Positions 1 to 8,710 of a stretch of DNA of 60,067 nt are shown piece after piece; position 1 is the stretch's first letter; each line of letters begins with the position of its first letter. The DNA is from VAXT01 sp035318925 (GTDB taxonomy: Bacteria > Actinomycetota > Thermoleophilia > Gaiellales > Gaiellaceae): NCBI GenBank assembly GCA_035318925.1, contig DATHDS010000004.1:1-60067 (forward strand). Direction: 5' to 3'. The position numbers and the translations under genes are program-made. Below the pieces are notes generated by a model. The model worked only from the letters and a program-made list of their open reading frames with translations, was not told the DNA's origin and made no database searches.

Positions 1-348
1 CCAGGCGCCGTGGCCGCGGACGACTTCCTCGGCGCCGAGGCCGTTCTGAACGGTCATGACGCTGCCGTCGCCGAGGCGGCCTTCGAGCTGCCCCGCCGCG
101 GCCTCGACATCGTTCGCCTTGGTCGCCACGATCGCGAGCCCGGCATCCGCGAGCCCGGCGGGATCGATCGAGGCGTCGGGCCGGCCGACGAAATCCGCCC
201 TGCCGGAGACGCGAATCCCGTTCTTGCCGACCGCGGCCGCGTGCGCCGGACGGCGACACAAGAGCGTCACTTCCGCCACGCGCGAGAGGTGGGCGGCGAA
301 GAGGCTGCCGATGACGCCGCCCCCGATCACCCAGACGCCGTTAGTCAA
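1..348 (-). CDS. PanE/ApbA-family ketopantoate reductase-like protein (partial)
   Basis: The first 116 residues of a gene that runs off the left edge of the window. The N-terminus carries a Rossmann dinucleotide-binding loop (GGGVIGS at about residues 9-15), then an ATKAND segment and a TVQNGLG segment, in the order seen in the ketopantoate reductase family. That family reduces 2-oxo acids with NADPH; true PanE acts in pantothenate synthesis. The C-terminal catalytic domain is outside the window, so the substrate cannot be judged. The TTG start overlaps the stop of the upstream dehydratase gene (TTGA), so the two are probably co-transcribed. The dehydratase and cyclodeaminase neighbours suggest amino-acid or 2-oxo-acid catabolism rather than vitamin synthesis. 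Confidence 0.75.
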   Translation of the reverse strand, partial: MTNGVWVIGGGVIGSLFAAHLSRVAEVTLLCRRPAHAAAVGKNGIRVSGRADFVGRPDASIDPAGLADAGLAIVATKANDVEAAAGQLEGRLGDGSVMTVQNGLGAEEVVRGHGAW

Positions 349-1292
349 GGCGTTCCGCCGGTGAGGATCGTCGCCAGCTTCGAAGGGTCGATGTTCCCGC
401 CGGAGACGACGCAGACGACGTTTCCGGCGCCCCCCTTCTCGGCCAGCGCGGCGGCGAGCGCCAGAGCGCCCGCGCCCTCCGCCACGACCCTGGCCCGCTC
501 CGCGAGCAGGCGAACCGCGGCGGCCGTCTCGTCGAGCGAAACGGCGGTTGCGCCGTCGAGCACGCCGCGCGCCAGCTCCCACATCTTCGGGAGCAGCGCG
601 GGCGAGCCGGAACCGTCGACGAACGAAGGCTCGTACTCGACCGTCCGAGGCTCGCCGGCGGCGAAGGATTCGCGCAGCGGCGCCCCGGTTTCGGGCTCGA
701 CCGCGTGCACGCCGGTATCGGGACTCAGCACCTTGACTGCACTGGCGATCCCGACGCTGAGGCCGCCGCCGCCGAAGGGGACGAGCACGGCGTTGGCGCT
801 CGGAAGGTCCTCGAGGATCTCGAGCCCGATCGTCCCGTTCCCGGCCATCACCGCTGGATCACTGAAGGCATGCACGAACAGGCCCTCGAGCCCCTCGTGC
901 GTGCGAGTTCGGAAGATCTCGAACCAGTCGTCGAACGAGACCTTGACGATCTCCGCCCCGAGTCGCCTGATCGCGGCGATCTTCGCCTCCGGAGCGGTGT
1001 CCGGGATCACGACCGTGCAGTGCAGGCCGAGCCGCCTGGCCCACCACGCGACGCCCTGCGCCATGTTGCCGGCGCTCGCCGTCCAGACTCCGCGTTCGAG
1101 CTCGTCTGGCGAGGCAAGGGCCATGGCGTTGCCCGCGCCACGCAGCTTGAACGAGCCGATCGGCTGGAGGTTCTCGAGCTTCAGATAGAGCTCGGCGGGC
1201 GCGTCTGCCACCTCGAGCCCGACGAGCGGCGTGCGGAGGGCCGCGCCGGCGATCCGCTCGCGTGCCGCCTCGATCTCCGCGAGCGGGATCAG
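345..1292 (-). CDS. PLP-dependent threonine/serine dehydratase family protein (EutB-like)
   Basis: A fold-type II PLP enzyme that would deaminate a hydroxy-amino acid to a 2-oxo acid and ammonia. Visible motifs are the PLP lysine in GSFKLRGA (about K49), the substrate loop SAGNMAQG (about 73-80) and the phosphate-binding glycine loop FGGGG (about 172). At 315 residues it lacks a regulatory ACT domain, as in serine racemases and in EutB of ectoine utilisation. The family N-terminus (residues like AEIEAARERIAG) is encoded upstream of any ATG, GTG or TTG. The best start is therefore a CTG at 1292 that overlaps the upstream stop (CTGA); the first conventional start, GTG at 1211, would remove about 27 conserved residues. 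Pairing with an ornithine cyclodeaminase homologue recalls eutBC, but no other ectoine genes are present. Confidence 0.8.
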   Translation of the reverse strand: MIPLAEIEAARERIAGAALRTPLVGLEVADAPAELYLKLENLQPIGSFKLRGAGNAMALASPDELERGVWTASAGNMAQGVAWWARRLGLHCTVVIPDTAPEAKIAAIRRLGAEIVKVSFDDWFEIFRTRTHEGLEGLFVHAFSDPAVMAGNGTIGLEILEDLPSANAVLVPFGGGGLSVGIASAVKVLSPDTGVHAVEPETGAPLRESFAAGEPRTVEYEPSFVDGSGSPALLPKMWELARGVLDGATAVSLDETAAAVRLLAERARVVAEGAGALALAAALAEKGGAGNVVCVVSGGNIDPSKLATILTGGTP

Positions 1293-2224
1293 AGCTCGAC
1301 CTCGGTGCCCACGCCGAGCTCGAGCGCACGCCTGTAGACGAGCCCGGCGGCGCTCGCGTCCTCGACCGCGTGCCCCATCGACTTGTAGACCGTGATCTGC
1401 TCGGGAGACGTGCGGCCCTCGCGGGTCCCGGCCAGTACCTCGCCGAGCTCGGCCGCAGCCTCGGGATCGAGACCCTTGAGTTCGTGGGCCCCGGCGGGGT
1501 AGGGCTCGAACGCCACGCGCGATTCGACCACCAGTAGCCCCGCCTGCACGGTCGCCGGGTCGAGCTCCGGCCCCTCGGCGGAGGCGCCGACCGACGTCAC
1601 GTGCTCGCCGCCGTCCAGCCAGTCCCGGCGCAGAACAGGCTCGCCGGCATCGGTGCAGACGCAGACGACGTCGGCGCCGCGCACGGCTTCCTCGAACGAG
1701 TCGAAGACGGCGGCCCCGAGCTCTGCCGCGAGCGCTTCGGCGTTCTCGCGGTTGCGGCTGGCGATGCGGATCTCCGCGAAATCGCGCACACGCCCAACAG
1801 CGTCGAGGTGCGAGCGCCCCTGTACGCCGGCTCCGAGCACCGCGAGCACCTGGGCGTCCTCCCGTGCGAGCGCTCGCGTGGCGACCGCGGATGCCGCGGC
1901 GGTGCGGACGGCCGTGATCGCCGTCCCGTCCATGACGGCGAGGGGCGAGCCCGTCTGGTCGTCGAAGAGCGCGATCAGCGCCTGGTGCGTGGGCAAGCCG
2001 AGGGCGTGGTTGCCGGCGAAGACGGAGACGAGCTTCGTTTCGAGCACGCCGTCGAGGTAGCCCGGCATCGCGCCGAGGAGCCCCCGGCCCGGCACGAACG
2101 CAGCCGTTCGCGGCGGGACGGAGGCGTGACCGGCGCTCAGCTCGACGAATGCGCGTTCGAGGGAGTCGAGGAGGAGATCCAGATCGAGCAGACGGCGAAC
2201 CTCGGCTTGTGTGAGGAAGAGCAC
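1289..2224 (-). CDS. ornithine cyclodeaminase / mu-crystallin family protein
   Basis: A 311-residue NAD(P)-binding protein of the ornithine cyclodeaminase/mu-crystallin family. It has the conserved ETKLVSVF segment (about 62-69), the TAITAVRTAA segment (101-110) that contacts substrate carboxylate in relatives, and the Rossmann loop GAGVQGR at 131-137. Family members include ornithine cyclodeaminase, alanine dehydrogenase, ketimine reductases and EutC. Sequence alone does not choose among them. Its stop overlaps the dehydratase start by 4 nt and the upstream hypothetical gene ends 3 nt before it, so it belongs to a minus-strand operon running from about 2989 to the left edge. Confidence 0.85.
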   Translation of the reverse strand: MLFLTQAEVRRLLDLDLLLDSLERAFVELSAGHASVPPRTAAFVPGRGLLGAMPGYLDGVLETKLVSVFAGNHALGLPTHQALIALFDDQTGSPLAVMDGTAITAVRTAAASAVATRALAREDAQVLAVLGAGVQGRSHLDAVGRVRDFAEIRIASRNRENAEALAAELGAAVFDSFEEAVRGADVVCVCTDAGEPVLRRDWLDGGEHVTSVGASAEGPELDPATVQAGLLVVESRVAFEPYPAGAHELKGLDPEAAAELGEVLAGTREGRTSPEQITVYKSMGHAVEDASAAGLVYRRALELGVGTEVEL

Positions 2225-2227
2225 GGT

Positions 2228-2989
2228 CTAGCCGGGCAACAGGCCGAGGGTTGCGAGCCCGTCGATCGGCTCCTGCGCGCTACAGCTGCCGAAGCCGACG
2301 AAGAGCTGCTGCCTGACCTCGGCGATCTCCTCCGGCCCGGCCGAGCGCTCCCGCCAGGTGAAGGCCTCGGCCGTCACCGCAAAGGCGGCTTCGTCCTCCT
2401 CGGCCAGCGCGTCCTCCTCGTCGCCTTCGAAGACAACCGAGGCGAGTAGGTTGAGGAACCCGTGCTCGTCGCCGCTGCGGATCGGGTGGTGGAGCCCGGC
2501 CGTCGCCTTGAACGGCACGCCCAGCCTGCGGCATGCCGCCACGAACCCGGCGAGGTCCGGAATGCGCGGCGTGGTCGCTCCGCCGCAGCGCACCTTGGCC
2601 CTGAGGCCGAGCTCGCCGAGCTGAAGGATCCGGAACGAGACGTCGTAGCGCAGGGGCAGCTCGCAGTAGACCTCCGGCGCGGCGTCGATCAGCACGTCCG
2701 GGTCGAGGCCGGCCGCCTCCACCGCTTCGATGCGCTCGTCCTCCGGCGGAAGCCTGCCCTCATCGACGACGACGGAGAGCCGCAGCGGCTCGTCGCCCAG
2801 CTCCCGGAGCTTCGAGGCGGGGCAGACGAACCGATTGACGATCCAGCCGGTGTCGCCGTCGCGAACCCGGCGGTGCTCGGCCAGGCCGGCGGCCAGCGGC
2901 AGTTGCGCCGGCGGAAACGTGGGAGCGTGGTCGATCAGCCCCGCGAAGAGGGCATATCGAGCGTCAGTTGTCGTGGTGGGCGGAGGCAC
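2228..2989 (-). CDS. conserved hypothetical protein, 253 aa
   Basis: I do not recognise a named function. The protein starts at a GTG and has no signal peptide or membrane segment. The middle contains a run resembling TIM-barrel enzymes: alternating hydrophobic strands, a glycine-rich turn (RCGGATTPRIPD), then a helix and the motif PFKATAGLHHPIR at about residues 162-174, where a lysine and two histidines could form an active site. A late FGSCS segment may be a second conserved patch. It ends 3 nt before the ornithine cyclodeaminase homologue and probably shares its transcript. It could be a lyase or isomerase of the same amino-acid pathway, but that is inference from position. Confidence 0.7.
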   Translation of the reverse strand: MPPPTTTTDARYALFAGLIDHAPTFPPAQLPLAAGLAEHRRVRDGDTGWIVNRFVCPASKLRELGDEPLRLSVVVDEGRLPPEDERIEAVEAAGLDPDVLIDAAPEVYCELPLRYDVSFRILQLGELGLRAKVRCGGATTPRIPDLAGFVAACRRLGVPFKATAGLHHPIRSGDEHGFLNLLASVVFEGDEEDALAEEDEAAFAVTAEAFTWRERSAGPEEIAEVRQQLFVGFGSCSAQEPIDGLATLGLLPG

Positions 2990-3005
2990 ACCGCTGTCCT
3001 GATGC

Positions 3006-3437
3006 TCAGCCCGAGGTGATGTACTCGGTCAGGTACTGAATCTCGAAGCTCTGCTTCTTCGACTTGAACTTGACGAGATCGCCGATCGAGACGACGCCGA
3101 CGACCTCGCCGCCTTCGACGACCGGGAGGTGACGAATCCGCCGGTCGGTCATGAGCGCCATGCACTCGTCGATCGACGTCTCCGGCGTGACCACGATCAA
3201 CGGCGACGACATGATCTCGCCGACGGTCACGTCCGCGTCGGTCTGGCCTTCGACCGCGACGCGGCGAAGGTAGTCCCGCTCGGTGACGATCCCGGCAATC
3301 TCGCCGTCCTTCGTCACGAGCAGCGACCCGATGTTGGCCTCGACCATCTGCTTCACCGCATCGAGTACTGAGGCTCCCGCATCGATCCGAAGCACATCGC
3401 GACCCTTGTCGCCGAGGATCTCCGACACCTGGTTCAC
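3006..3437 (-). CDS. CBS-domain pair protein
   Basis: A 143-residue cytosolic protein made of two CBS motifs (about residues 10-65 and 73-130) and little else. The segments GSLLVTKDGEIAGIVTERD and RIRHLPVVEGGEVVGVVS are typical strand-turn-helix elements that form the adenosyl-nucleotide cleft. Stand-alone CBS pairs usually bind AMP, ATP or related ligands and act as energy or redox sensors, but the partner protein is not evident. It ends 16 nt before the hypothetical gene at 2228-2989 on the same strand and could be the first gene of that operon. Confidence 0.9.
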   Translation of the reverse strand: MNQVSEILGDKGRDVLRIDAGASVLDAVKQMVEANIGSLLVTKDGEIAGIVTERDYLRRVAVEGQTDADVTVGEIMSSPLIVVTPETSIDECMALMTDRRIRHLPVVEGGEVVGVVSIGDLVKFKSKKQSFEIQYLTEYITSG

Positions 3438-3504
3438 GTCGCCTCCTTAGCCGATAGCAAGCGTGGGCGTAGTCGAACTGATCATTGCACGAACCAAGCT
3501 GGCA

Positions 3505-4201
3505 TCACCCGGCGGGCATGACGAGCTCGTAGGCCCGTACTTTCTCGTCGCTCTTTCTGAGCGGCACTTCCCCGAGATCTCGCACCACCAACTCGCCGAG
3601 ATCCTCTTCCTCGAGCAAGCTGCTCAGCGCCTGTGTGACGAAGATCTGCCCGTTCGGCGGCGTCGCAGAGCTCGATACAGCGGAGGACCGCCCGCCCGAC
3701 CCAGCCGACCCCCGCCGTCCCCTGCTCGCCCAGGTCGCGCACGGCGACATACGGAATTTGCCCGTCGGCGACGATCCCTGCTGCGGAGCGCGAGAGGAGC
3801 ACCTGGCCCCCGTGTCCAATCGTGCAGATTCGCGCCGCTCGGTGGACACCTACGCCGACGTAGCTCTCATTGGAAACGTGAGGCTCACAGGTATGGAGCC
3901 CCATCCGGACGCGAACCTCCACTCCGTCGTCCCAGGGGTGCGTGGAGAGTGCCCGCTGCGCTGAGACGGCGGCCGCGACTGCATCTCGTGCGCTCGCGAA
4001 CGCGACGAAGAAGCTGTCACCCTGCGTGTCGACTTCGATGCCGCGGTGCTCGGTGAACGCCTCACGGACAAGGCGACGATGGTCGGCAAGCACGTCGCCG
4101 TAGCGTTCCCCGAGACCCTTGACCAGCTCCGTCGAGCCATCGACGTCGGAGAAGAGCAGGGTGACGGTTCCAGTCGGCAGCTCGGCCACTGCAACTCGCA
4201 T
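3505..4201 (-). pseudogene. class III nucleotide cyclase domain gene, frameshifted and rearranged
   Basis: Starting at the ATG at 4201, the product opens with the usual cyclase N-terminus (ELPTGTVTLLFSDVDGST), including the first metal aspartate, and continues through DTQGDSFFVAF, RMGLHTCEP and HGGQVLLSRSAAG. After VAVRDLGEQGTAG the sequence jumps back into mid-domain sequence of another cyclase-like unit (GRAVLRCIELCDAA). It then needs a one-base frameshift near 3650 (at a GCCGCCG run) to reach the expected tail GQIFVTQALSSLL...VRAYELV that ends at 3505. Without the shift the frame runs on to 3482 with unrelated sequence. This looks like an internal deletion between two tandem cyclase domains plus a frameshift. 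A sequencing error at the G/C run could explain the frameshift but not the truncated first domain. Confidence 0.7.
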
Positions 4202-4301
4202 GGTCGCAGGCAGGGCGTCGCTTGTGAAGCTCCCGCCGATAGCGGCCGGCGTACCGGCGTCGAGTTCTTCGAGGTTCCCGTTCAGACCGTGAGCTAGCCG
4301 A

Positions 4302-4334
4302 CACTGGAGGGTGAGCAAGGCCCACCCTCCAGTG
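4302..4334. terminator. 12-bp perfect inverted repeat after the cupin gene
   Basis: CACTGGAGGGTG at 4302-4313 pairs exactly with CACCCTCCAGTG at 4323-4334 around a 9-nt loop. It lies 9 nt beyond the stop of the secreted cupin gene and upstream of the cyclase pseudogene, both on the minus strand. A factor-independent or stem-loop terminator is the simplest reading, although there is no clear U-run. Confidence 0.6.
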
Positions 4335-4343
4335 CGTCAATGT

Positions 4344-4829
4344 CTAGAAGGGACAGTTCCCGGGGTTTGGTTCGTCGATCCGTCGTGTGGCGCCCGCCGG
4401 AACTAGCGAGGCCACGACCGTTACGAGGTCGACAGTGCCCTCGTTTCGTACGACGTGGACGTCGTGGCCGGCGTCGACGAATCCCGATCCGGCCGGGACG
4501 ACGTGCGGCGTGCAGGTGGGATCGTCGCCCATGTAGAACGTCGCCGTGCCGGACCTGACGATCACGAGGCTGGGACCCGGGTGGCTGTGCCAGCCGAAGG
4601 TCCCGCCCGGCGTGATCGTGTTCTGAATGACGTGGAGATCGGACGCTCCCTTCGTCCTGATCTTCGCCGTCCAGTTGCCGGTCTTGGCCTTCGTCTTGAT
4701 TGGATCGAAGTGCCCGATTCCAATGGTGGTCGTGGTCACCCCAGAGGGCGGCGTCGCCAGGACGGTTCCGCCGTATAGGCCGGCAAGCAGGAGGACGACA
4801 AGCAGAGCCCAAGCCCATTTCGACTTCAT
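4344..4829 (-). CDS. secreted or membrane-anchored cupin-domain protein
   Basis: A 161-residue protein with an N-terminal signal peptide or membrane anchor (residues 1-26: charged KSKW, then a hydrophobic core). A single cupin fold follows. The first cupin motif gives H81 and H83 (GWHSHPGPSL) and the second gives H122 and H125 (AGHDVHVV), enough for a metal site outside the cell. C106 and C159 could form a disulfide. The ligand or reaction is unknown; cupins of this size often sense or bind small molecules. It starts 2 nt after the DUF4242-like gene, so the two are co-transcribed, downstream of the LuxR-type regulator. Confidence 0.85.
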   Translation of the reverse strand: MKSKWAWALLVVLLLAGLYGGTVLATPPSGVTTTTIGIGHFDPIKTKAKTGNWTAKIRTKGASDLHVIQNTITPGGTFGWHSHPGPSLVIVRSGTATFYMGDDPTCTPHVVPAGSGFVDAGHDVHVVRNEGTVDLVTVVASLVPAGATRRIDEPNPGNCPF

Positions 4830-4831
4830 TT

Positions 4832-5104
4832 CTACTCCTTCTCCTTTCTGGACGAGACCGCCTCGACGACGCGGAGTGGCTCGAGCCGGGCCCGTTGTGC
4901 TGCCAGAGCAGCCTCACGGCCCGACGGAGCGTCGAAGACGAAGAAGCAGATCTCGTCCTCGGGAACGTGGATCGAGCGGTCGAAGCGGACACGCGTTCCC
5001 TCCCGCGTCAGCTCCTCTGCGGCCGAGCGTGCGCGCCGCTCCCGTGCGGTGCGTTCTCCCGCACCCCCACGGGCGAGAAAGGACTCGACCAGGTAGCTCG
5101 GCAT
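4832..5104 (-). CDS. DUF4242 / SCO4226-like small protein
   Basis: A 90-residue protein opening with MPSYLVESFL. Its later segment, VRFDRSIHVPEDEICFFVFDA, matches the small ferredoxin-like-fold family DUF4242, whose Streptomyces member SCO4226 binds nickel. Family members usually carry this beta-alpha-beta arrangement and end with an arginine-rich helix. Here the tail is RLEPLRVVEAV. It is 2 nt upstream of the cupin gene and 74 nt downstream of the LuxR regulator gene. Function is unproven; metal or small-ligand binding is plausible. Confidence 0.75.
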   Translation of the reverse strand: MPSYLVESFLARGGAGERTARERRARSAAEELTREGTRVRFDRSIHVPEDEICFFVFDAPSGREAALAAQRARLEPLRVVEAVSSRKEKE

Positions 5105-5178
5105 GCCTCGACGCTACGGCCGGAGCCGAGCGTTGGAAACGTCAGAACGTCGGAACTTTGCTTCGGCCGTGCGCCGCT

Positions 5179-7899
5179 TCAGTCCAGCCGGCGGGCGAGC
5201 TCCGTCCGTGAGCGGATGCCGAGCTTGGCGTAGACGTGGGTCAGGTGGCTCGCAATGGTCCGTTCGGTGAGGAAGAGCGCGGCAGCCACTTCCCGGTTCG
5301 TGCGGCCCTCGGCGACGAGCGCAGCGACGCGGCGCTCCGCGTCCGTCAGCCCCTCCTGACGCGTACGCCCACCGATCTGCCCGAGCTCGCCGCGCGCCTT
5401 CTGCACCCAGGTCGCAGCACCGAGCTGCTCGAAGCCGGCGAGCCCAGCCTCGATCGCATCGCGGGCGCTGCGCTTCTGCCGTGCCCGCCGCCGGACGGTC
5501 CCGAGCGCTAGCTGCGCTCGAGCCCGACCGAAGGGGTCTCCCACCTCCTCGTGCTGTGCAACTGCTTGCTGCAAGAGGAAATCGGCGCGATCGACGTTCC
5601 CCTGCGCGGCGACAACGAGACCGCGGCATCGCGTCACATGCGCGAGCACCCACTCGCGGCGGACTCGCGCCGCGTCCAAGTCCCAGACGTCGATGAGGCG
5701 AATGGCCTCGTCGATCCGTCCATCCTCGAGGAGCAGCTCGGCGTGGTCGGGGGTCCACCAGCGGACGCTGGGCTCGCCCCACCCGAGCTCCGCGGCCTGC
5801 CGGTCGGCCTTGGCGAGCCAGTCTCCGGCGGCCGATGGATCTCCGCTCCAGAGCGAGACGAGTCCCAGGATTGCCAGGTGCTGGGGCGGGTGGAGCATGC
5901 GCACGAACTGCTCTTCAGCCAGCTCGAGGGCACGCTCCGAGTGTGCGCGCGCGAGTTCGAGCTGGCCCCGATGCACGGCGACGAGCGCGATTGGGAGGTG
6001 GTCCTGCGGCACCTCGAGGCCATACTGGATCGAGATGTCGTGGGCGCGGGCGGCGTGCTCGGCCGCGAGGTTCCAGTGTCCGGCCCAGAACTCGACCCAG
6101 GAGAGGCCCCAGAGAGCGCGTGCGCTCCGTGGCTCGTCTCGTTCGTGCCACTCGTGGTGCTCGCGCTGGAAGAAGGTGCGTGCCTCTTCCCGTCTGGAGG
6201 ACGGTGCGAGGGTGTTGGCGACGGCGAGCGTCGCCTCCTGCACGAGCTTCTCGCCACCGACGGAGTCCGCGAAGTCGTGTGCCCGCGCCGGGAGATCCTG
6301 CGGCGACTCTGTCTCGCCGGCGAACCAACCGAGGAATGCCTGCACCGCACGGGCACGCCCCCTCAGCACCTCGTCGTCGAGCTTCTCGGCGAGCTCGAGC
6401 GCCGCACGGGCGTGCTCGAACCCACGCCCGAAACGCGTCGCCCACGCGAGGCGACAGTGAATGGCCGCCTGAAGCGCAGGGCGAGAGGCCGCTTCGTCCA
6501 GGGCTTCGGCGAGCAGCGCGATGGCACGCTCGACGCTCTCCAGTTCGGCAAGGAGAACCAGGGCCTCGGCGCGCAACGAGCCCGTTTGTGTCTGCGCCAG
6601 GAGATCGGCGACGATCGTCCGGGCGCGAATCCACTCACCCGCAATCCGGTGGGCGCGCGCCGCAGCGAGCGCTCGACGATGGCGGTCAGCGTGTGCGTCC
6701 GGCGGCGTCAGCCGAAGCGCGTGCTCGCCGAGCTCGGCGGCGACGGCTCCTGCGCCTCGACCTGTGGCCAGCGTCGCAGCCTCGTCGAGGATGCCGGCAA
6801 CGTCGGCGTCCGTGGTATCCGTCGCCAGCGCGAGGTGACGTGCGCGGACGAGCGGGTCGTCCATGATCGCCGCGAGGCGTCGGTGCAGGCTCCCCCGCTC
6901 GTCGGAGGACAGGCTCTGGTAGAGAACGGACGAGAGCAGCGGGTGGCTGAAGCGAATGATCTCGTCCTCGCGCTCGATCACGTGTGCATCGACAGCTGCT
7001 TCGAGTGCGTCGGGCGCGATGCCCGCCCGCTCCAGGAGCGAGGCCGAGGGTGCACCCAACGCCGATGCGAGCTCGAGCGCCTCGCGGGTGGGGGCGGGGA
7101 GACCGACGAGTCTCGCGCGCACGAGCTCTTCAAGCGTCTCGGGAACCGGGAGCGGCCGCAGCGGATCGACGTCTGAGCCGAGAGCCCGGGCCAGCTCCAG
7201 CGCGAAGAAGGGATTTCCGCCCGAGGCCTCGTGAATGCGCAGCAACGTCTGGCGCGCGAAGGGTCTCCCGAGCCGGTCGCGCAAGAATCGATGGAGAGCA
7301 CCGACGCTGAGCGGTCCGATCGCCAGGCGCTGAACACTCTCGGCCTCGAGTGCTCGCTCGAGCTCCGACGGCTGCGTTCCTTCGACGAGCCGGCGGGCCA
7401 GGAGCAGGAGCACGCGGTCGGGAGCCATCCGTCGCAGCGCGAACGCGAGCGCGCTCGCCGAAGACGGGTCGAGCCACTGGACGTCGTCGATGGCGAGCAC
7501 AACGGGCGTCCTTTCGGCGAGCGTCTGCAGGGCCGTTCGGACCGCGACGCCGAGCGTCCGCGGGTCGACCGGCTGCTCTGAAGCCTCGTCCACGAGCAAC
7601 GCGACTTCGAGTGCATGCCGCCTCGGCGCCGACAAGGCAGGCAGCACCTCGTCGAGCACGCGCTCGAAGAGATCGCTGAGCACGACGTGCGCCAGCCCGC
7701 GTTCGGCCTCGGCCGGGCGCGACGAGAGGACGCAAAACCCCCGCTCGCGCGCCGCCTCGACACCCGCAAGCCAGAGCGTCGACTTCCCGATCCCCGCCTC
7801 GCCCTCGAGCACGAGTGCCGCAGGTCCTCCCGTCGCTCGGTCGAGCAAGGCGTGGACGGCGCCGAGTTCCTGCTCCCTACCGATGATCTCGAGCGCCAT
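5179..7899 (-). CDS. LuxR-family transcriptional regulator with AAA ATPase domain (LAL/MalT type)
   Basis: A 906-residue regulator. The N-terminus (IIGREQELGAVHALLDRA) leads into a STAND-type ATPase with Walker A GEAGIGKST (about 36-44) and Walker B VVLAIDDVQW (about 140). A long helical region with TPR-like character fills the middle, and a LuxR helix-turn-helix sits at the C-terminus (LTDAERRVAALVAEGRTNRE to about 900). Such proteins are activators switched by an inducer and ATP binding. The ATG at 7899 is preferred over an upstream TTG at 7914. The nearest downstream targets on the same strand are the DUF4242 and cupin genes. The inducer cannot be deduced. Confidence 0.9.
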   Translation of the reverse strand: MALEIIGREQELGAVHALLDRATGGPAALVLEGEAGIGKSTLWLAGVEAARERGFCVLSSRPAEAERGLAHVVLSDLFERVLDEVLPALSAPRRHALEVALLVDEASEQPVDPRTLGVAVRTALQTLAERTPVVLAIDDVQWLDPSSASALAFALRRMAPDRVLLLLARRLVEGTQPSELERALEAESVQRLAIGPLSVGALHRFLRDRLGRPFARQTLLRIHEASGGNPFFALELARALGSDVDPLRPLPVPETLEELVRARLVGLPAPTREALELASALGAPSASLLERAGIAPDALEAAVDAHVIEREDEIIRFSHPLLSSVLYQSLSSDERGSLHRRLAAIMDDPLVRARHLALATDTTDADVAGILDEAATLATGRGAGAVAAELGEHALRLTPPDAHADRHRRALAAARAHRIAGEWIRARTIVADLLAQTQTGSLRAEALVLLAELESVERAIALLAEALDEAASRPALQAAIHCRLAWATRFGRGFEHARAALELAEKLDDEVLRGRARAVQAFLGWFAGETESPQDLPARAHDFADSVGGEKLVQEATLAVANTLAPSSRREEARTFFQREHHEWHERDEPRSARALWGLSWVEFWAGHWNLAAEHAARAHDISIQYGLEVPQDHLPIALVAVHRGQLELARAHSERALELAEEQFVRMLHPPQHLAILGLVSLWSGDPSAAGDWLAKADRQAAELGWGEPSVRWWTPDHAELLLEDGRIDEAIRLIDVWDLDAARVRREWVLAHVTRCRGLVVAAQGNVDRADFLLQQAVAQHEEVGDPFGRARAQLALGTVRRRARQKRSARDAIEAGLAGFEQLGAATWVQKARGELGQIGGRTRQEGLTDAERRVAALVAEGRTNREVAAALFLTERTIASHLTHVYAKLGIRSRTELARRLD

Positions 7900-8027
7900 T
7901 TCGCGTCGCAACAATGGTGACAGAGGCCGCTACGAGCGCAAACCTCCAGTGCCGCGACTCGACACTAGCCGCACCACTTGGCATGCTCCCGGTAGCTGTC
8001 TCGAGAAGACGAGGAAAGGGGTAGAAC

Positions 8028-8666
8028 ATGCGAAAATTCGTAGCCGCGGCGCTCGCGGCGGGGGTCGTGCTCGGATCGGCGATTTTCATCGGCAACGCGA
8101 CCGGCGGTTCGCCACATCGCTCGTGCATGGGCATGACGGCGACAATCGTCGGCACGCAGCACGCGGACGTGATCAACGGCACGACGGGAGCGGACGTGAT
8201 CGCCGCAGGGGCCGGCAACGACCAGGTCCTGGGCGACGACGGCGACGACGTCATCTGCGGCGGGCCCGGGAGGGACACGATCCAGGGCGGCGACGGCACC
8301 GACAGGCTCACAGGTCAGCAGGGCCGTGACCTCGTCGACGGTGGCGTGCTCGGATGTTGCGGCCCAGGCAACAACGGCGACGACCTCGTGTGGGGCGGTC
8401 AAGGAAACGACACGCTGCACGCGAGCGACTTCGGCAACAACACCCTGAACGGCGGACAGGGCGCGGACGAGCTGCACGGATACCAGGGCAACGACATACT
8501 GAACGGCGGCAACGGCAAGGACGTGCTCGACGGCTTCACCGGCGACGACACGCTGACGGGTGGAAACGGCCGCGACCACCTCGACGGAGGGGACGGAACC
8601 GACACCCTCGACGGCGGGCGCGGCCACGACACCTGCGTCAACGGCGAGTCGAACACGAGCTGCTAG
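8028..8666 (+). CDS. secreted RTX-type calcium-binding repeat protein
   Basis: A 212-residue protein with a signal peptide (about 1-26) followed by tandem nonapeptide repeats of the hemolysin type, GGxGxDxLx. Examples include GGPGRDTIQ, GGNGKDVLD and GGDGTDTLD, from about residue 45 to 205. These fold into a calcium-loaded parallel beta-roll outside the cell. Four cysteine-bearing positions (for example VICGG, GCCGPG and the final SC) are unusual for RTX rolls and may form disulfides. No catalytic domain is attached, so it may be a structural or adhesive exoprotein. A strong ribosome site (GAGGAAAGGGG) precedes the ATG. It diverges from the LuxR gene, leaving about 128 nt for promoters. Confidence 0.9.
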   Translation: MRKFVAAALAAGVVLGSAIFIGNATGGSPHRSCMGMTATIVGTQHADVINGTTGADVIAAGAGNDQVLGDDGDDVICGGPGRDTIQGGDGTDRLTGQQGRDLVDGGVLGCCGPGNNGDDLVWGGQGNDTLHASDFGNNTLNGGQGADELHGYQGNDILNGGNGKDVLDGFTGDDTLTGGNGRDHLDGGDGTDTLDGGRGHDTCVNGESNTSC

Positions 8667-8677
8667 ATCTAGGCGCT

Positions 8678-8710
8678 CATGACCGGGCCGCTCTCGGCGG
8701 CCCGGTCATG
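8678..8710. terminator. 14-bp perfect hairpin, bidirectional terminator
   Basis: CATGACCGGGCCGC at 8678-8691 pairs fully with GCGGCCCGGTCATG at 8697-8710 around a 5-nt loop. It lies between the convergent RTX gene (ends 8666) and the DUF6510-like gene (its stop at 8706-8708 is inside the stem). It is therefore well placed to stop transcription from both sides. Confidence 0.75.

Noticed and set aside
345..2224. An ectoine-degradation (eutBC) operon.
   Set aside because: Only the dehydratase/cyclodeaminase pair is present; no DoeA, DoeB or EutD/E-like genes are seen, and the pair also occurs in other amino-acid pathways.
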